From: Lachnospiraceae bacterium
GTDB lineage: Bacteria; Bacillota_A; Clostridia; Lachnospirales; Lachnospiraceae
DNA: 6,543 bases
Direction: 5' to 3'
Assembly (NCBI GenBank): GCA_009774655.1
Contig: VSOD01000244.1
Span: forward strand, 1-6,543
Shown: positions 1 through 5,927 of the stretch, one piece after another
Numbering within the stretch: position 1 is the first letter of the stretch
How the letters are laid out: each line of letters begins with the position of its first letter
Notes under the pieces: generated by a model
Databases searched by the model: none
What the model saw: the letters and a program-made list of their open reading frames with translations, nothing else
Told to the model about the DNA's origin: nothing
Position numbers and translations under genes: made by a program

Positions 1-65
1 AAAATGATTCTACCACATTTCTATAAATAAATCATCTCACTTTTTATGATTTCCTCTGCCCGGCT

Positions 66-84
66 GCGGATATTGTTTATCCGC
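66..84. repeat. Small hairpin (7-bp stem)
   Basis: GCGGATA (66-72) and TATCCGC (78-84) are perfect complements around a 5-nt loop. No T-run follows on either strand, so it is not a convincing intrinsic terminator. The rest of 1-87 is AT-rich and holds no gene that I can support. Confidence 0.5.
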
Positions 85-87
85 CCC

Positions 88-359
88 AAAATCCAAACTT
101 ATATAAAATCCAAACTTTTCTGAAAACGGCTTGATAACAGGGGATTCTTGCCGGAAAAAGTTTGGATTTCATTTCACAAAGCGCAATACTCTAATTATGA
201 CAAAATGAGTAAAATATTGCTATTTAGCTCTGTTTCAATCAATTTATTTTCATTTTTGACAAGAGAAGGGCAAAACAAAACCCAAACTTTTCTATCAGAA
301 AATGCCTTGAATAAAGGAGTTACAAAAGAAAGTTTGGATTTCTCCTAAGTTTGGATTTG
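88..359. repeat. Mirror-symmetric array of six 12-bp repeats (iteron-like)
   Basis: Six copies of AAATCCAAACTT or its complement are present. Forward copies are at 89-100 and 106-117, with a diverged one at about 281-290 (CCCAAACTTT). Reverse copies (AAGTTTGGATTT) are at 158-169, 330-341 and 347-358. The order is > > < > < <. Each copy pairs with its partner at position 447 minus i (C98-G349, C115-G332, G160-C287), so all six share one centre at 223.5 without gaps. The tandem pairs at each end have the same 17-nt period. Sequence between copies pairs only partly. Repeats of this kind can be initiator-binding iterons, sites for a dimeric regulator, or relics of a large palindrome; the sequence does not decide between these. 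The reading frame at 148-348 lies inside the array, has no convincing protein character, and is not annotated. Confidence 0.75.
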
Positions 360-464
360 TGGAAATGTGCATAACAGGCTATGGAATCATGGATAACTCT
401 ATTCACAGCACATGGAAAAGCTAAAGTGCAGCTTTCCCACGTCCTGCAAACAGAGTTACCCACA
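358..464. other. Cluster of DnaA-box-like 9-mers
   Basis: TGTGCATAA at 366-374 is the complement of TTATGCACA, which fits the DnaA-box consensus TTWTNCACA. ATTTCCACA (complement of 358-366) and TTACCCACA (456-464) each miss it by one base, and a half-match with TTATCC lies at 390-396. They lie directly beside the repeat array and partly inside the hairpin arms. Iteron-like repeats together with DnaA boxes are typical of plasmid origins, but short 9-mers occur often by chance and no replication initiator gene is in the window. Confidence 0.3.
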
Positions 465-473
465 ATTCCATGG
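379..473 (-). repeat. 95-nt hairpin with 44-nt arms; possible minus-strand structured RNA
   Basis: Arms 379-422 and 430-473 align without gaps around a 7-nt loop (423-429). Of 44 positions 34 are Watson-Crick. Of the ten others, eight (at 388, 389, 393, 401, 404, 405, 412 and 416) would be G-U pairs in an RNA made from the minus strand, and only two (380 and 409) would be mismatches there. On the plus strand only one of the ten is a G-U pair. This skew suggests that the folded form of the minus strand matters, either as RNA or as single-stranded DNA. No promoter or protein was identified for it. It could be a structured RNA, a single-strand origin or transfer-origin hairpin, or a miniature element. 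Confidence 0.7.
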
Positions 474-559
474 GCGATGATTATAAGGTTGTCGTTAAAA
501 CATATCTCCATACAGATGAGACCGGAAAACACAATTTGGTAGATATGCTAAATGAGTAA
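470..559 (+). pseudogene. Possible 3' remnant of a tyrosine recombinase gene
   Basis: The frame ending in TAA at 557-559 reads MGDDYKVVVKTYLHTDETGK and then HNLVDMLNE. The pattern G-D-x-x-x-V-V-x-K-T-Y-L-H resembles the end of tyrosine recombinases (usual form G-H-s-x-x-t-T-x-x-x-Y-x-H), in which that Tyr is the nucleophile. The frame is closed by TAA at 422-424, and nothing upstream resembles the Arg/His catalytic region. The left boundary coincides with the end of the 95-nt hairpin at 473, as if the hairpin or repeat unit had replaced the rest of the gene. The match rests on fewer than 30 residues with the motif His changed to Asp, so it is tentative; chance coding is the alternative. Confidence 0.3.
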
Positions 560-704
560 CCAAAGGGCACTACCGTGACCACCTTATGAACCGATTTTAA
601 ACGGTTTTAAACGAAGCATTGAAAATTTAAGAATTATGAAAAAATGTGGGTAAAATTGACCAGAGACAAAGGTCTAAAAGTGTCAAGCCAAAAATTCACC
701 CAAA
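560..704. other. AT-rich intergenic stretch with a short tandem repeat
   Basis: No gene is seen here. TTTTAAACG occurs twice in tandem (595-603 and 605-613). AACCG (589-593) and CGGTT (602-606) can pair across it as a small hairpin. I see no promoter or terminator with confidence. Confidence 0.4.
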
Positions 705-739
705 GCAAAAACCCCGAAAAATCAACGCTTTTCGAGGTT
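705..739 (-). terminator. Intrinsic terminator of the tRNA-Glu/Cys operon
   Basis: On the minus strand AACCTCGAAAA (739-729) pairs with TTTTCGGGGTT (720-710) over 11 positions with one T-G wobble around an 8-nt loop. The stem runs into a T-rich tract (GGTTTTTGC). It begins 7 nt after the end of tRNA-Cys, the right place to end the tRNA transcript. Confidence 0.85.
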
Positions 740-745
740 CCTGAG

Positions 746-817
746 AGGCGCAGACCGGATTTGAACCGGTGAATCAGGGTGTTGCAGACCCACGCCTTAC
801 CGCTTGGCTACTGCGCC
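746..817 (-). tRNA. tRNA-Cys (anticodon GCA)
   Basis: Read on the minus strand, the acceptor stem GGCGCAG pairs with CTGCGCC, followed by discriminator T. The D-arm is GCC-AAGCGGTAA-GGC. The anticodon loop CTGCAAC places GCA at 34-36, and the T-arm is ACCGG-TTCAAAT-CCGGT. The 27-43 position of the anticodon stem is a T-T mismatch; the other stems are intact. The 72-nt gene does not encode CCA, so CCA must be added by nucleotidyltransferase. It is the second gene of a dimeric transcript, 37 nt after tRNA-Glu. Confidence 0.95.
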
Positions 818-827
818 TTATTCTATT

Positions 828-855
828 ACTGCACGGTGCACCCTGAGAGTGCAGT
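828..855. repeat. Inverted repeat in the tRNA spacer
   Basis: ACTGCAC (828-834) and GTGCAGT (849-855) are perfect complements. The hairpin fills most of the spacer between the two tRNAs and takes in the discriminator base of tRNA-Glu. It may guide processing of the dimeric precursor; that role is inferred from position only. Confidence 0.45.
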
Positions 856-926
856 GACTCCAACGGGAATCGAACCCGTGTTACCGCCGTGAAAGGGCGA
901 TGTCTTAACCGCTTGACCATGGAGCC
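855..926 (-). tRNA. tRNA-Glu (anticodon TTC)
   Basis: On the minus strand, acceptor GGCTCCA pairs with TGGAGTC (one G-T wobble), with discriminator A. The D-arm is GTC-AAGCGGTTAA-GAC. The anticodon arm TCGCC-CTTTCAC-GGCGG has TTC at 34-36, and the T-arm is ACGGG-TTCGATT-CCCGT. All four stems form. CCA is not encoded. It is the first gene after a near-consensus promoter and is co-transcribed with tRNA-Cys. Confidence 0.95.
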
Positions 927-967
927 ATCATTTTTGAATTGCCCAACAAGCAATCTCAACATAAGAT

Positions 968-996
968 ATAATATCATGTTTCGACCGGTCTGGCAA
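968..996 (-). promoter_or_regulatory. Sigma-A type promoter of the tRNA operon
   Basis: On the minus strand TTGCCA (996-991, five of six to TTGACA) is followed after exactly 17 nt by TATTAT (973-968, five of six to TATAAT). The predicted start near 961 is about 35 nt before tRNA-Glu. The -35 box overlaps the weak terminator-like hairpin behind the solute-binding protein gene. Confidence 0.8.
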
Positions 997-1017
997 GAAA
1001 AAAATGATTATTTTCTT
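995..1017 (-). terminator. Weak AT-rich terminator-like hairpin after the binding-protein gene
   Basis: AAGAAAA (995-1001) and TTTTCTT (1011-1017) pair. On the minus strand the 3' arm is a run of seven T. The stem is only A-T rich, so termination is probably partial and read-through into the tRNA operon is possible. Confidence 0.35.
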
Positions 1018-1035
1018 AGCTTATTTTCTTATTTA

Positions 1036-2346
1036 TTATTTGCCCAACGTTTCATCCTGCAGTCTGTCAAATTCCGCCATACATTCACCCACCGTAGCGC
1101 CTCCCAGCAGCTTTCTCACAATCAGGCAGGTATTCCCCCACTGTTCCAGCTTCATGTTCGCATTGGCACCAAGAACATAGACATCGGACTGAATCCTGTC
1201 GTTTAGCGGTTTTAAGGCCGGTATACATTCTACCGCCACATTTTGGGATGGTGAGATTACCTTATTCGTCTCCGCATAAACCTGCAGTGCTTCGTCGGAC
1301 AGCATGATATCCAGCGTCTTCAAAGCATCTTCCGCGTGCTCCGCCTCTGCTCCGATACCAAAACCGGTCATGGCCATGACCGGCATCCGCCCCCGGTTAC
1401 TTGGAAAGCCGATGACCAGCATGTTAAAGTCCGGTTTGCCATATGCGGTTTCCGCATTCGCCGCACCCCAGTATGCCATCACGATGGGCGTCTTTTGGCT
1501 TAGAAAGTCCGGCCCTTCTCCCTCGATCGCCTCACTCACGCAGGCCTTCTCTGCATCGATATATCCCTTGTCTATCATCTCCTGCAGAAACTCAAAACCG
1601 GGGCGCATATAATCACTGTACCTGCTCTCACCGCTGTTTAAGGCCTCAATCTCCTCCTCCGTATTGCCGCCGTTATACAGATCCGCATAAGCCTGAGCAA
1701 ACACAAAGGTTTCCAGCCACCATCTGTTGGCGCCCACCGGCGTCTCTATTCCGTTCTCCTTAAATACCCGGCAGCATTCCAAAAACTCTTCCGGCGTCTC
1801 CGGCAGTTCCAGCTCATACCGATCAAACATATCCTTATTGATAAACAACCCGTAAGCCACTACTTCCTGGGGCACGGCCACCAGTCTGCCATTGACTACA
1901 TTGGCCGTTTTCACCACTTCCCGCAGATTCTCCGCACAGTCAAGCCCTGACAGGTCCATCAGCAGATCCTCTTCCCCCAGCACCTTGATGACATCCGGAT
2001 TGAGCAGATAGATATCATCCATATTGTTGCGCGCCCGGTCGAGAGACACATCGTCATAGGTCTTATCCTGATAGTCCTCTGCCGTGTAGGTCACGTAATC
2101 GACCCTCACGCCCAGTTTTTCTTCCGCCATGATAACCGTTTTGTCTGCCGCGCTCCTTGCTATGTTGACAGCATTTGCCTCCGTCTTTTCCATTGGACTG
2201 AACAGATTTACGATTCTTTGCTCTCCCGCTTCCTCGGTGATCAGATTCCTGTTCACGGCCTCTGCCCCACAGGCCGCAGTCACAAGCACCGCGGTACAAA
2301 GCAGACAGGCAGCGGCCGTTTTTGCGATATTTCTTTTCCTGTTCAT
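1036..2346 (-). CDS. Lipoprotein extracellular solute-binding protein (family 1-like)
   Basis: This 436-residue protein is probably exported and lipid-anchored. Residues 1-25 form a signal peptide: basic MNRKRNIAK, then a hydrophobic core ending TAAC, with Cys26 as the lipidation site (the -3 residue is Thr, slightly atypical). The mature part has features of sugar-type ABC solute-binding proteins: DDIYLLNPDVIKVL near 110-123, a VNGRLVAVPQEVVAYGLFINKDMF hinge segment around 151-174, ETPEEFLECCRVFKENGI near 183-200, and PIVMAYWGAANAE near 287-299. Length is usual for the family. The ATG start is supported by GAGGGGAA (2360-2353), 6 nt upstream. It lies 43 nt behind the hybrid kinase gene and is probably co-transcribed with it. 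No permease or ATPase gene adjoins it; on the downstream side come tRNA genes. The ligand cannot be told from sequence. A role as co-sensor for the kinase is inferred from gene order; scavenging for a transporter encoded elsewhere is the alternative. Confidence 0.88.
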   Translation of the reverse strand: MNRKRNIAKTAAACLLCTAVLVTAACGAEAVNRNLITEEAGEQRIVNLFSPMEKTEANAVNIARSAADKTVIMAEEKLGVRVDYVTYTAEDYQDKTYDDVSLDRARNNMDDIYLLNPDVIKVLGEEDLLMDLSGLDCAENLREVVKTANVVNGRLVAVPQEVVAYGLFINKDMFDRYELELPETPEEFLECCRVFKENGIETPVGANRWWLETFVFAQAYADLYNGGNTEEEIEALNSGESRYSDYMRPGFEFLQEMIDKGYIDAEKACVSEAIEGEGPDFLSQKTPIVMAYWGAANAETAYGKPDFNMLVIGFPSNRGRMPVMAMTGFGIGAEAEHAEDALKTLDIMLSDEALQVYAETNKVISPSQNVAVECIPALKPLNDRIQSDVYVLGANANMKLEQWGNTCLIVRKLLGGATVGECMAEFDRLQDETLGK

Positions 2347-2352
2347 TTTCGA

Positions 2353-2360
2353 TTCCCCTC
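2353..2360 (-). promoter_or_regulatory. Ribosome binding site of the binding-protein gene
   Basis: GAGGGGAA on the minus strand lies 6 nt before the ATG at 2346-2344, inside the 43-nt gap after the kinase stop. It gives the downstream gene its own initiation site and fixes the start. Confidence 0.7.
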
Positions 2361-2389
2361 TTTATACTACGGTGAGGACAACTTCTCTG

Positions 2390-4957
2390 TTACTTCTTTA
2401 TGACATACTGCCGTATGATCGCTTTTAACAGTTCCACATTGACCGGCTTCGCCAGATGGACACTCATCCCCGCCCGCAATGCTTCCTTTTCATCCTCCGC
2501 AAACGCGTTGGCCGTCATGGCTATGATCGGTATCTCTCCTGCATCCTTACGGCTCATCGCCCGAATCGCTTTCGTCGCCTCATAACCGTTCATCACCGGC
2601 ATCTGTACATCCATCAATATCGCATCGAATTCGCCCTCGGTGGAAGCCGCAAAGCGTTCCACCGCCAGCTGTCCGTTTTCCACAATCTCACAGGCCGCAT
2701 TTTCAATCGCCAGAATTTCCCGCAGAATCTCCGCATTGATCTCATTGTCCTCCGCTGCCAGGAAATACAGCCCTTCCAGGCTTTCGCCTCTGTCTTTCAT
2801 GCCTTCCTGCTCTGCCGTTCCTCCGCTCTGCAGCCCTATCACCTTTTCTTTCAGCGCTGACACAAAAAACGGCTTCGTCATGATCGCTGTCTTCTTCAGC
2901 GGCGGTACCTGTACTTCTTCCTCATATTCCGTCACGAACAGAATCAGTACCTCCGGCACACGTTCTCTGATCTGCTCCGCCGTCTGTGCCGCATCCAGTT
3001 CCGGTACATCACAGTCTACCAGGACGAGTCCATAGCCTCCCCCGTCCATATCGGCTTCCCGTACAAGACGCATTGCCTCCCCGGCATCCTGCGCCGTATC
3101 TACCGCCACATCCATATCCTGCATAAGCTGCTTTATATTCGCTGCGCACTGCACATCGCCATCCAGTACCAGCATTCTGGAAATTCCGCTTTCCTTCCAG
3201 AATTGTCTGTCCGTCTGTTCTTCCGGGATACGAAATTCCAAATCTACACGGAACAGACTTCCTTTGTTCACCTCGCTGGAAACATCAATCGTTCCGCCCA
3301 TAAGCTCTACGATATTCTTCGTGATCGCCATACCGAGACCCGTTCCCTGGACTTTATTCGTAGTGCTGTTCTCCGCCCTCGTAAACGCGTCAAAAATCCG
3401 CTCCAGATATTCCGGCGTCATGCCGTACCCGTCGTCTTCCACTTCGATCTTAATATGCTCGAACTGGCTGGAACGCTGTTTCAGCCCGATGATACGAAAC
3501 CAGATGTTGCCGCCCACCGGCGTATACTTCACCGCATTCGAAAGCAGATTGATCAGAACCTGATTGACCCTTGTCTCGTCTCCCAGCAGGTATTCATGCT
3601 TCACGCCGGACACTGTCACATGGAGCTTCTGCTCTCTGGCCTTAGCCATCGGCCGGATGATCGCATCTACGGAGGACACCATATCATTTAAGGTGAATTC
3701 TTCCACCGAAAGCACTACCTTGCCGCTTTCGATCTTGGAGACATCCAGAACATCATTGATCAAGCTCAAAAGGTGCTGCCCGGACTGCGTAATCTTCTTC
3801 GTATACTCCCTCACCTTATCCGGATTCTCCGCGTCCCTGTCCAACAGCATGGTAAAACCGAGCACCGCATTCATCGGCGTCCGGATATCATGTGACATGT
3901 TCGAGAGAAACATTGTCTTGGAATTGCTCGCGGCCTGCGCTGCCTGAAGCGCCTCCGCCAGCTGCCTGTTGTAGATTTCCCGTTCTTCCTCCTGCTCTTT
4001 TCTGATCCTGATCTGCTCTCTCTGGCTGAAATAGTATAAAATACAGCACAGGAAAAAGGCGATCAGCATCACTGCGACCACAATGAAAATATTCTGATTG
4101 ACGGTCCTCCCTTCCTGCTGGATCGCCTCGATCGGCACATAACCGATCAGATAAACAGTCCCATCATTCACGGACCACATATAATTCAGTGCCTTCTTGT
4201 TCCGGATATCATGATGAAACATGATATTCCTGCCTTCTCTCAGGCACGCTTCCACCTCTGCCAGCAGGCTCTCATCCTGAATATCATTCGCCCGATAGAA
4301 ATCCTGCAGGTTCAGGTGTCCCGCATCCCGCTCCCCCATTCCCTTGGGTTTCAGCACAAGACGCTCTGTCTTTGCATCCATAAGATACAGCATCGCCTTC
4401 TGATTGTAAAATCCGGCCGGGAGGGAACTGTCCAGATAATCATAGACATATTCCACATAGAGCGTGGCTGTTTCCTCGCCATCGCTTACGACAGGGCACT
4501 TTATCGTATATGCCCATGTCCCCATATAATTTACATAGGACTGGGAAATTGCCAGGCCATCCACTGTCCCGCCGGCAGAAAAATCAAGTTCTTTAGCCGT
4601 AAATACTGTTCCGTCATCGGAGATCCCTTCTGATTCCCCCGCATAGATCAACGAAATCCTCGCCATCGTCTGGCTGCCGCTGTAAGCACGCAGATGCTGC
4701 ACCGGATCCTCCGCCAACGCGATCTCCTGCGCCATCAGCTTCTGAAATTCCGCCTCTTTGTTCAAAATAGCTTCGATCGTACACTTGATCAGATCCAGAC
4801 TCTCACTCAGATTCTGAACCGCTGATTGAGACATCTCCACAGAAATTTTCCGTGATACGGAAAACACCACCACACCCAAAATACTGAATACCAAAATAAT
4901 AGAAAAAAGCAGCGAAAGCCCTTTATCTATCTTTCTTTTGCCCTGTTTCCCTTTCAT
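2390..4957 (-). CDS. Hybrid sensor histidine kinase with two receiver domains
   Basis: This 855-residue membrane kinase has TM helix 1 at about 14-35, an extracytoplasmic sensor region at about 36-288 (probably double-Cache/PAS-like, assigned from size and position), and TM helix 2 at about 289-310. A charged coiled-coil linker (~311-345) precedes HisKA with phospho-acceptor His356 in SNMSHDIRTPMNAVLGF. The HATPase domain has the N-box NLLSNAVKYTP (Asn474), the G1 box EDDGYGM (507-513) and the G2 box GTGLGMAI (538-545). Receiver 1 (~594-708) has Asp648, Thr676 and Lys695 but LDGD (598-601) in place of the usual acidic pair, so it is partly degenerate. Receiver 2 (~730-852) is canonical: Glu736/Asp737, Asp783 in LMDVQMPVMNG, Thr815 and Lys837. 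There is no Hpt or DNA-binding domain, so output must pass to a partner not in the window. The start is supported by GGGGAA 5 nt upstream. The lipoprotein binding protein follows in the same transcript. Confidence 0.95.
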   Translation of the reverse strand: MKGKQGKRKIDKGLSLLFSIILVFSILGVVVFSVSRKISVEMSQSAVQNLSESLDLIKCTIEAILNKEAEFQKLMAQEIALAEDPVQHLRAYSGSQTMARISLIYAGESEGISDDGTVFTAKELDFSAGGTVDGLAISQSYVNYMGTWAYTIKCPVVSDGEETATLYVEYVYDYLDSSLPAGFYNQKAMLYLMDAKTERLVLKPKGMGERDAGHLNLQDFYRANDIQDESLLAEVEACLREGRNIMFHHDIRNKKALNYMWSVNDGTVYLIGYVPIEAIQQEGRTVNQNIFIVVAVMLIAFFLCCILYYFSQREQIRIRKEQEEEREIYNRQLAEALQAAQAASNSKTMFLSNMSHDIRTPMNAVLGFTMLLDRDAENPDKVREYTKKITQSGQHLLSLINDVLDVSKIESGKVVLSVEEFTLNDMVSSVDAIIRPMAKAREQKLHVTVSGVKHEYLLGDETRVNQVLINLLSNAVKYTPVGGNIWFRIIGLKQRSSQFEHIKIEVEDDGYGMTPEYLERIFDAFTRAENSTTNKVQGTGLGMAITKNIVELMGGTIDVSSEVNKGSLFRVDLEFRIPEEQTDRQFWKESGISRMLVLDGDVQCAANIKQLMQDMDVAVDTAQDAGEAMRLVREADMDGGGYGLVLVDCDVPELDAAQTAEQIRERVPEVLILFVTEYEEEVQVPPLKKTAIMTKPFFVSALKEKVIGLQSGGTAEQEGMKDRGESLEGLYFLAAEDNEINAEILREILAIENAACEIVENGQLAVERFAASTEGEFDAILMDVQMPVMNGYEATKAIRAMSRKDAGEIPIIAMTANAFAEDEKEALRAGMSVHLAKPVNVELLKAIIRQYVIKK

Positions 4958-5019
4958 TTCTGTTCCCCATTTACATTTTCATGGCTTTCACAAAATACAC
5001 CATATATGTTCTTGGTCTT

Positions 5020-5048
5020 ATATTATCACGAATCTATGTCGGAAACAA
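5020..5048 (-). promoter_or_regulatory. Candidate promoter of the kinase/binding-protein unit
   Basis: On the minus strand TTGTTT (5048-5043) and TAATAT (5025-5020) are separated by 17 nt. TG-A directly before the -10 gives an extended -10. The leader would be about 55 nt. The boxes match consensus only moderately (TATAAG in the same area is an alternative -10). Confidence 0.4.
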
Positions 5049-5062
5049 GCGCAAAGCCAGAT

Positions 5063-5100
5063 GCAAACAGACAGCCCCAACGCGTGGTCTGTCTGTTTGC
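5063..5100. terminator. Perfect 12-bp hairpin between the sigma remnant and the kinase
   Basis: GCAAACAGACAG (5063-5074) and CTGTCTGTTTGC (5089-5100) are perfect complements around a 14-nt loop, which can itself pair CCA with TGG. It begins 33 nt after the stop at 5133 and lies upstream of the kinase promoter, which fits a terminator for the broken sigma locus. Neither strand has a T-run behind it, so it may instead be a regulator site or a transcript-end stabiliser. Confidence 0.5.
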
Positions 5101-5132
5101 TACAGTATAATAACAGGAACTTCCTTCGCACT

Positions 5133-5816
5133 TTACCTTGTCGGCATCTGAAAACCGGTAAGCGCTTTATTTAAATAGTCATTAAAAGGTTTCATGACCC
5201 GGAATATCTCTGCGGCTTTTACAAGCAATGTTTCCGCATCTCCCAGTTCTTCATCTTTGATTGGATATTCCAGATACCAGCTCTTAAATTTCAGATATTC
5301 CGCCTGCGGATGTTCCTTCTCATAGCCGGCAGGAACATTCTTCAGTGCCGTTCCCTTTACCGTAAAATATTTTTCAAAAGCCGGTTCATGCACGATCCTT
5401 TCCCATTCTTCTCCATTTCCGGAGATATGATCCCGTATCATCGCTGTCGCATCCTTAAACATGTCCGCAAACAGCCCTCCTCCCAGAAAAGACTGGTTGG
5501 TACAGGACATTTTCAGTTCCTCCGCCAGAATATCCTTCTCCACATTCTGGGTCAGATCCGGAACATCCTGTATTTTCCCGTTCTGTATGTCCTCTCCATA
5601 ATACTCAAAGCTCAACGGATAATGGGCGAACATATGCTTTTTGTAATTTTTCAGGTGATTGACCGCAATGCTGAATACCCATGTTGTAAAGGAACTGTCC
5701 CCTCGAAAAGAAGAGAGATGGGTGATCATCTTCAGCAGGATGTCCTGCGTGGCATCCTCCGCATCCGCAAAGGTGCCAAGCATCCGCAGGGATAAGTTGA
5801 ATATGATATCCTGCAC
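5133..5816 (-). CDS. Chimeric frame: ECF sigma region 2 joined to the C-terminal half of a DUF2461-type protein
   Basis: The open frame encodes 227 residues if read from GTG at 5816-5814. Residues 1 to ~105 are the amino part of an ECF sigma-70 factor: NLSLRMLG, DAEDATQDILLKM (region 2.1-2.2) and FRGDSSFTTWVFSIAVNHLKNYKK (region 2.3-2.4), ending in LAEELKMSCTN, where region 4 should begin. From about residue 108 (near 5495-5503) the sequence changes to the second half of a DUF2461-type protein: QSFLGGGLF, then GNGEEWERIVHEPAF, VPAGYEKEHPQAEYLKFKSW and VAEIF-like AAEIFRVMKPFNDYLNKAL. No region 4 (-35 recognition helix) remains, and the first half of DUF2461 is missing. A deletion that fused two genes in frame explains this best. 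A sigma factor without region 4 should not start transcription normally, so I regard the product as probably non-functional; GTG reinitiation could still produce it. Confidence 0.75.
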   Translation of the reverse strand: MQDIIFNLSLRMLGTFADAEDATQDILLKMITHLSSFRGDSSFTTWVFSIAVNHLKNYKKHMFAHYPLSFEYYGEDIQNGKIQDVPDLTQNVEKDILAEELKMSCTNQSFLGGGLFADMFKDATAMIRDHISGNGEEWERIVHEPAFEKYFTVKGTALKNVPAGYEKEHPQAEYLKFKSWYLEYPIKDEELGDAETLLVKAAEIFRVMKPFNDYLNKALTGFQMPTR

Positions 5817-5906
5817 TCATGTTACAAGCATTTCAAGAGCCTCTTTGTCCCCTGACGTAGCTTTCATAACCAAATCCTGTAATTCTTCATTCGTCTTTTT
5901 ATTCAT
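5817..5906 (-). pseudogene. Severed N-terminus of the ECF sigma gene (29 codons, then TGA)
   Basis: An ATG at 5906-5904, 7 nt behind a perfect AGGAGGT (5920-5914), opens MNKKTNEELQDLVMKATSGD and continues KEALEMLVT before TGA at 5819-5817. The frame is the same as that of the chimera beginning at 5816, and the residues are what an ECF factor has before NLSLRMLG (short helix, then GDKEALEMLV). The whole gene therefore ran from 5906, and TGA is a nonsense mutation at codon 30. TGA is directly followed by GTG, so stop-restart translation is possible, but there is no ribosome site for it. Confidence 0.75.
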
Positions 5907-5913
5907 GATTTTT

Positions 5914-5920
5914 ACCTCCT
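5914..5920 (-). promoter_or_regulatory. Consensus ribosome binding site of the sigma gene
   Basis: AGGAGGT on the minus strand lies 7 nt before ATG 5906-5904. It shows that the original start was here and not at the GTG after the TGA stop. Confidence 0.8.
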
Positions 5921-5927
5921 GTTTAAT

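Noticed and set aside
148..348. 66-codon plus-strand frame in the repeat array
   Set aside because: The frame is made of the repeats and AT-rich spacers, lacks a ribosome site, and has no domain character.
88..359. CRISPR array
   Set aside because: The repeats are only 12 bp, occur in both orientations, and the spacing is mirror-symmetric instead of regular; no cas genes are present.
379..473. Retron msr-msd RNA
   Set aside because: The long hairpin is suggestive, but no reverse transcriptase gene adjoins it in the window.
774..977. 67-codon minus-strand frame across the tRNA genes
   Set aside because: It overlaps both tRNAs and their promoter; stable RNA genes explain the sequence.
1304..1763. 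Plus-strand frames of about 100 codons inside the binding-protein gene
   Set aside because: They lie opposite a well-supported gene, are rich in Ser/Pro/Arg as antisense frames usually are, and have no ribosome site.
3203..3947. Plus-strand frames of 99-162 codons opposite the kinase gene
   Set aside because: They are antisense shadows of the HATPase and HisKA coding region with no protein-family features.
5310..5795. 161-codon plus-strand frame opposite the sigma/DUF2461 chimera
   Set aside because: The minus strand shows recognisable domains over the same stretch, and the plus frame has none.
5817..5819. TGA read as selenocysteine
   Set aside because: There is no selenocysteine-insertion-type hairpin directly after the codon that I can see, the position is not a redox site in sigma factors, and the gene is otherwise damaged.
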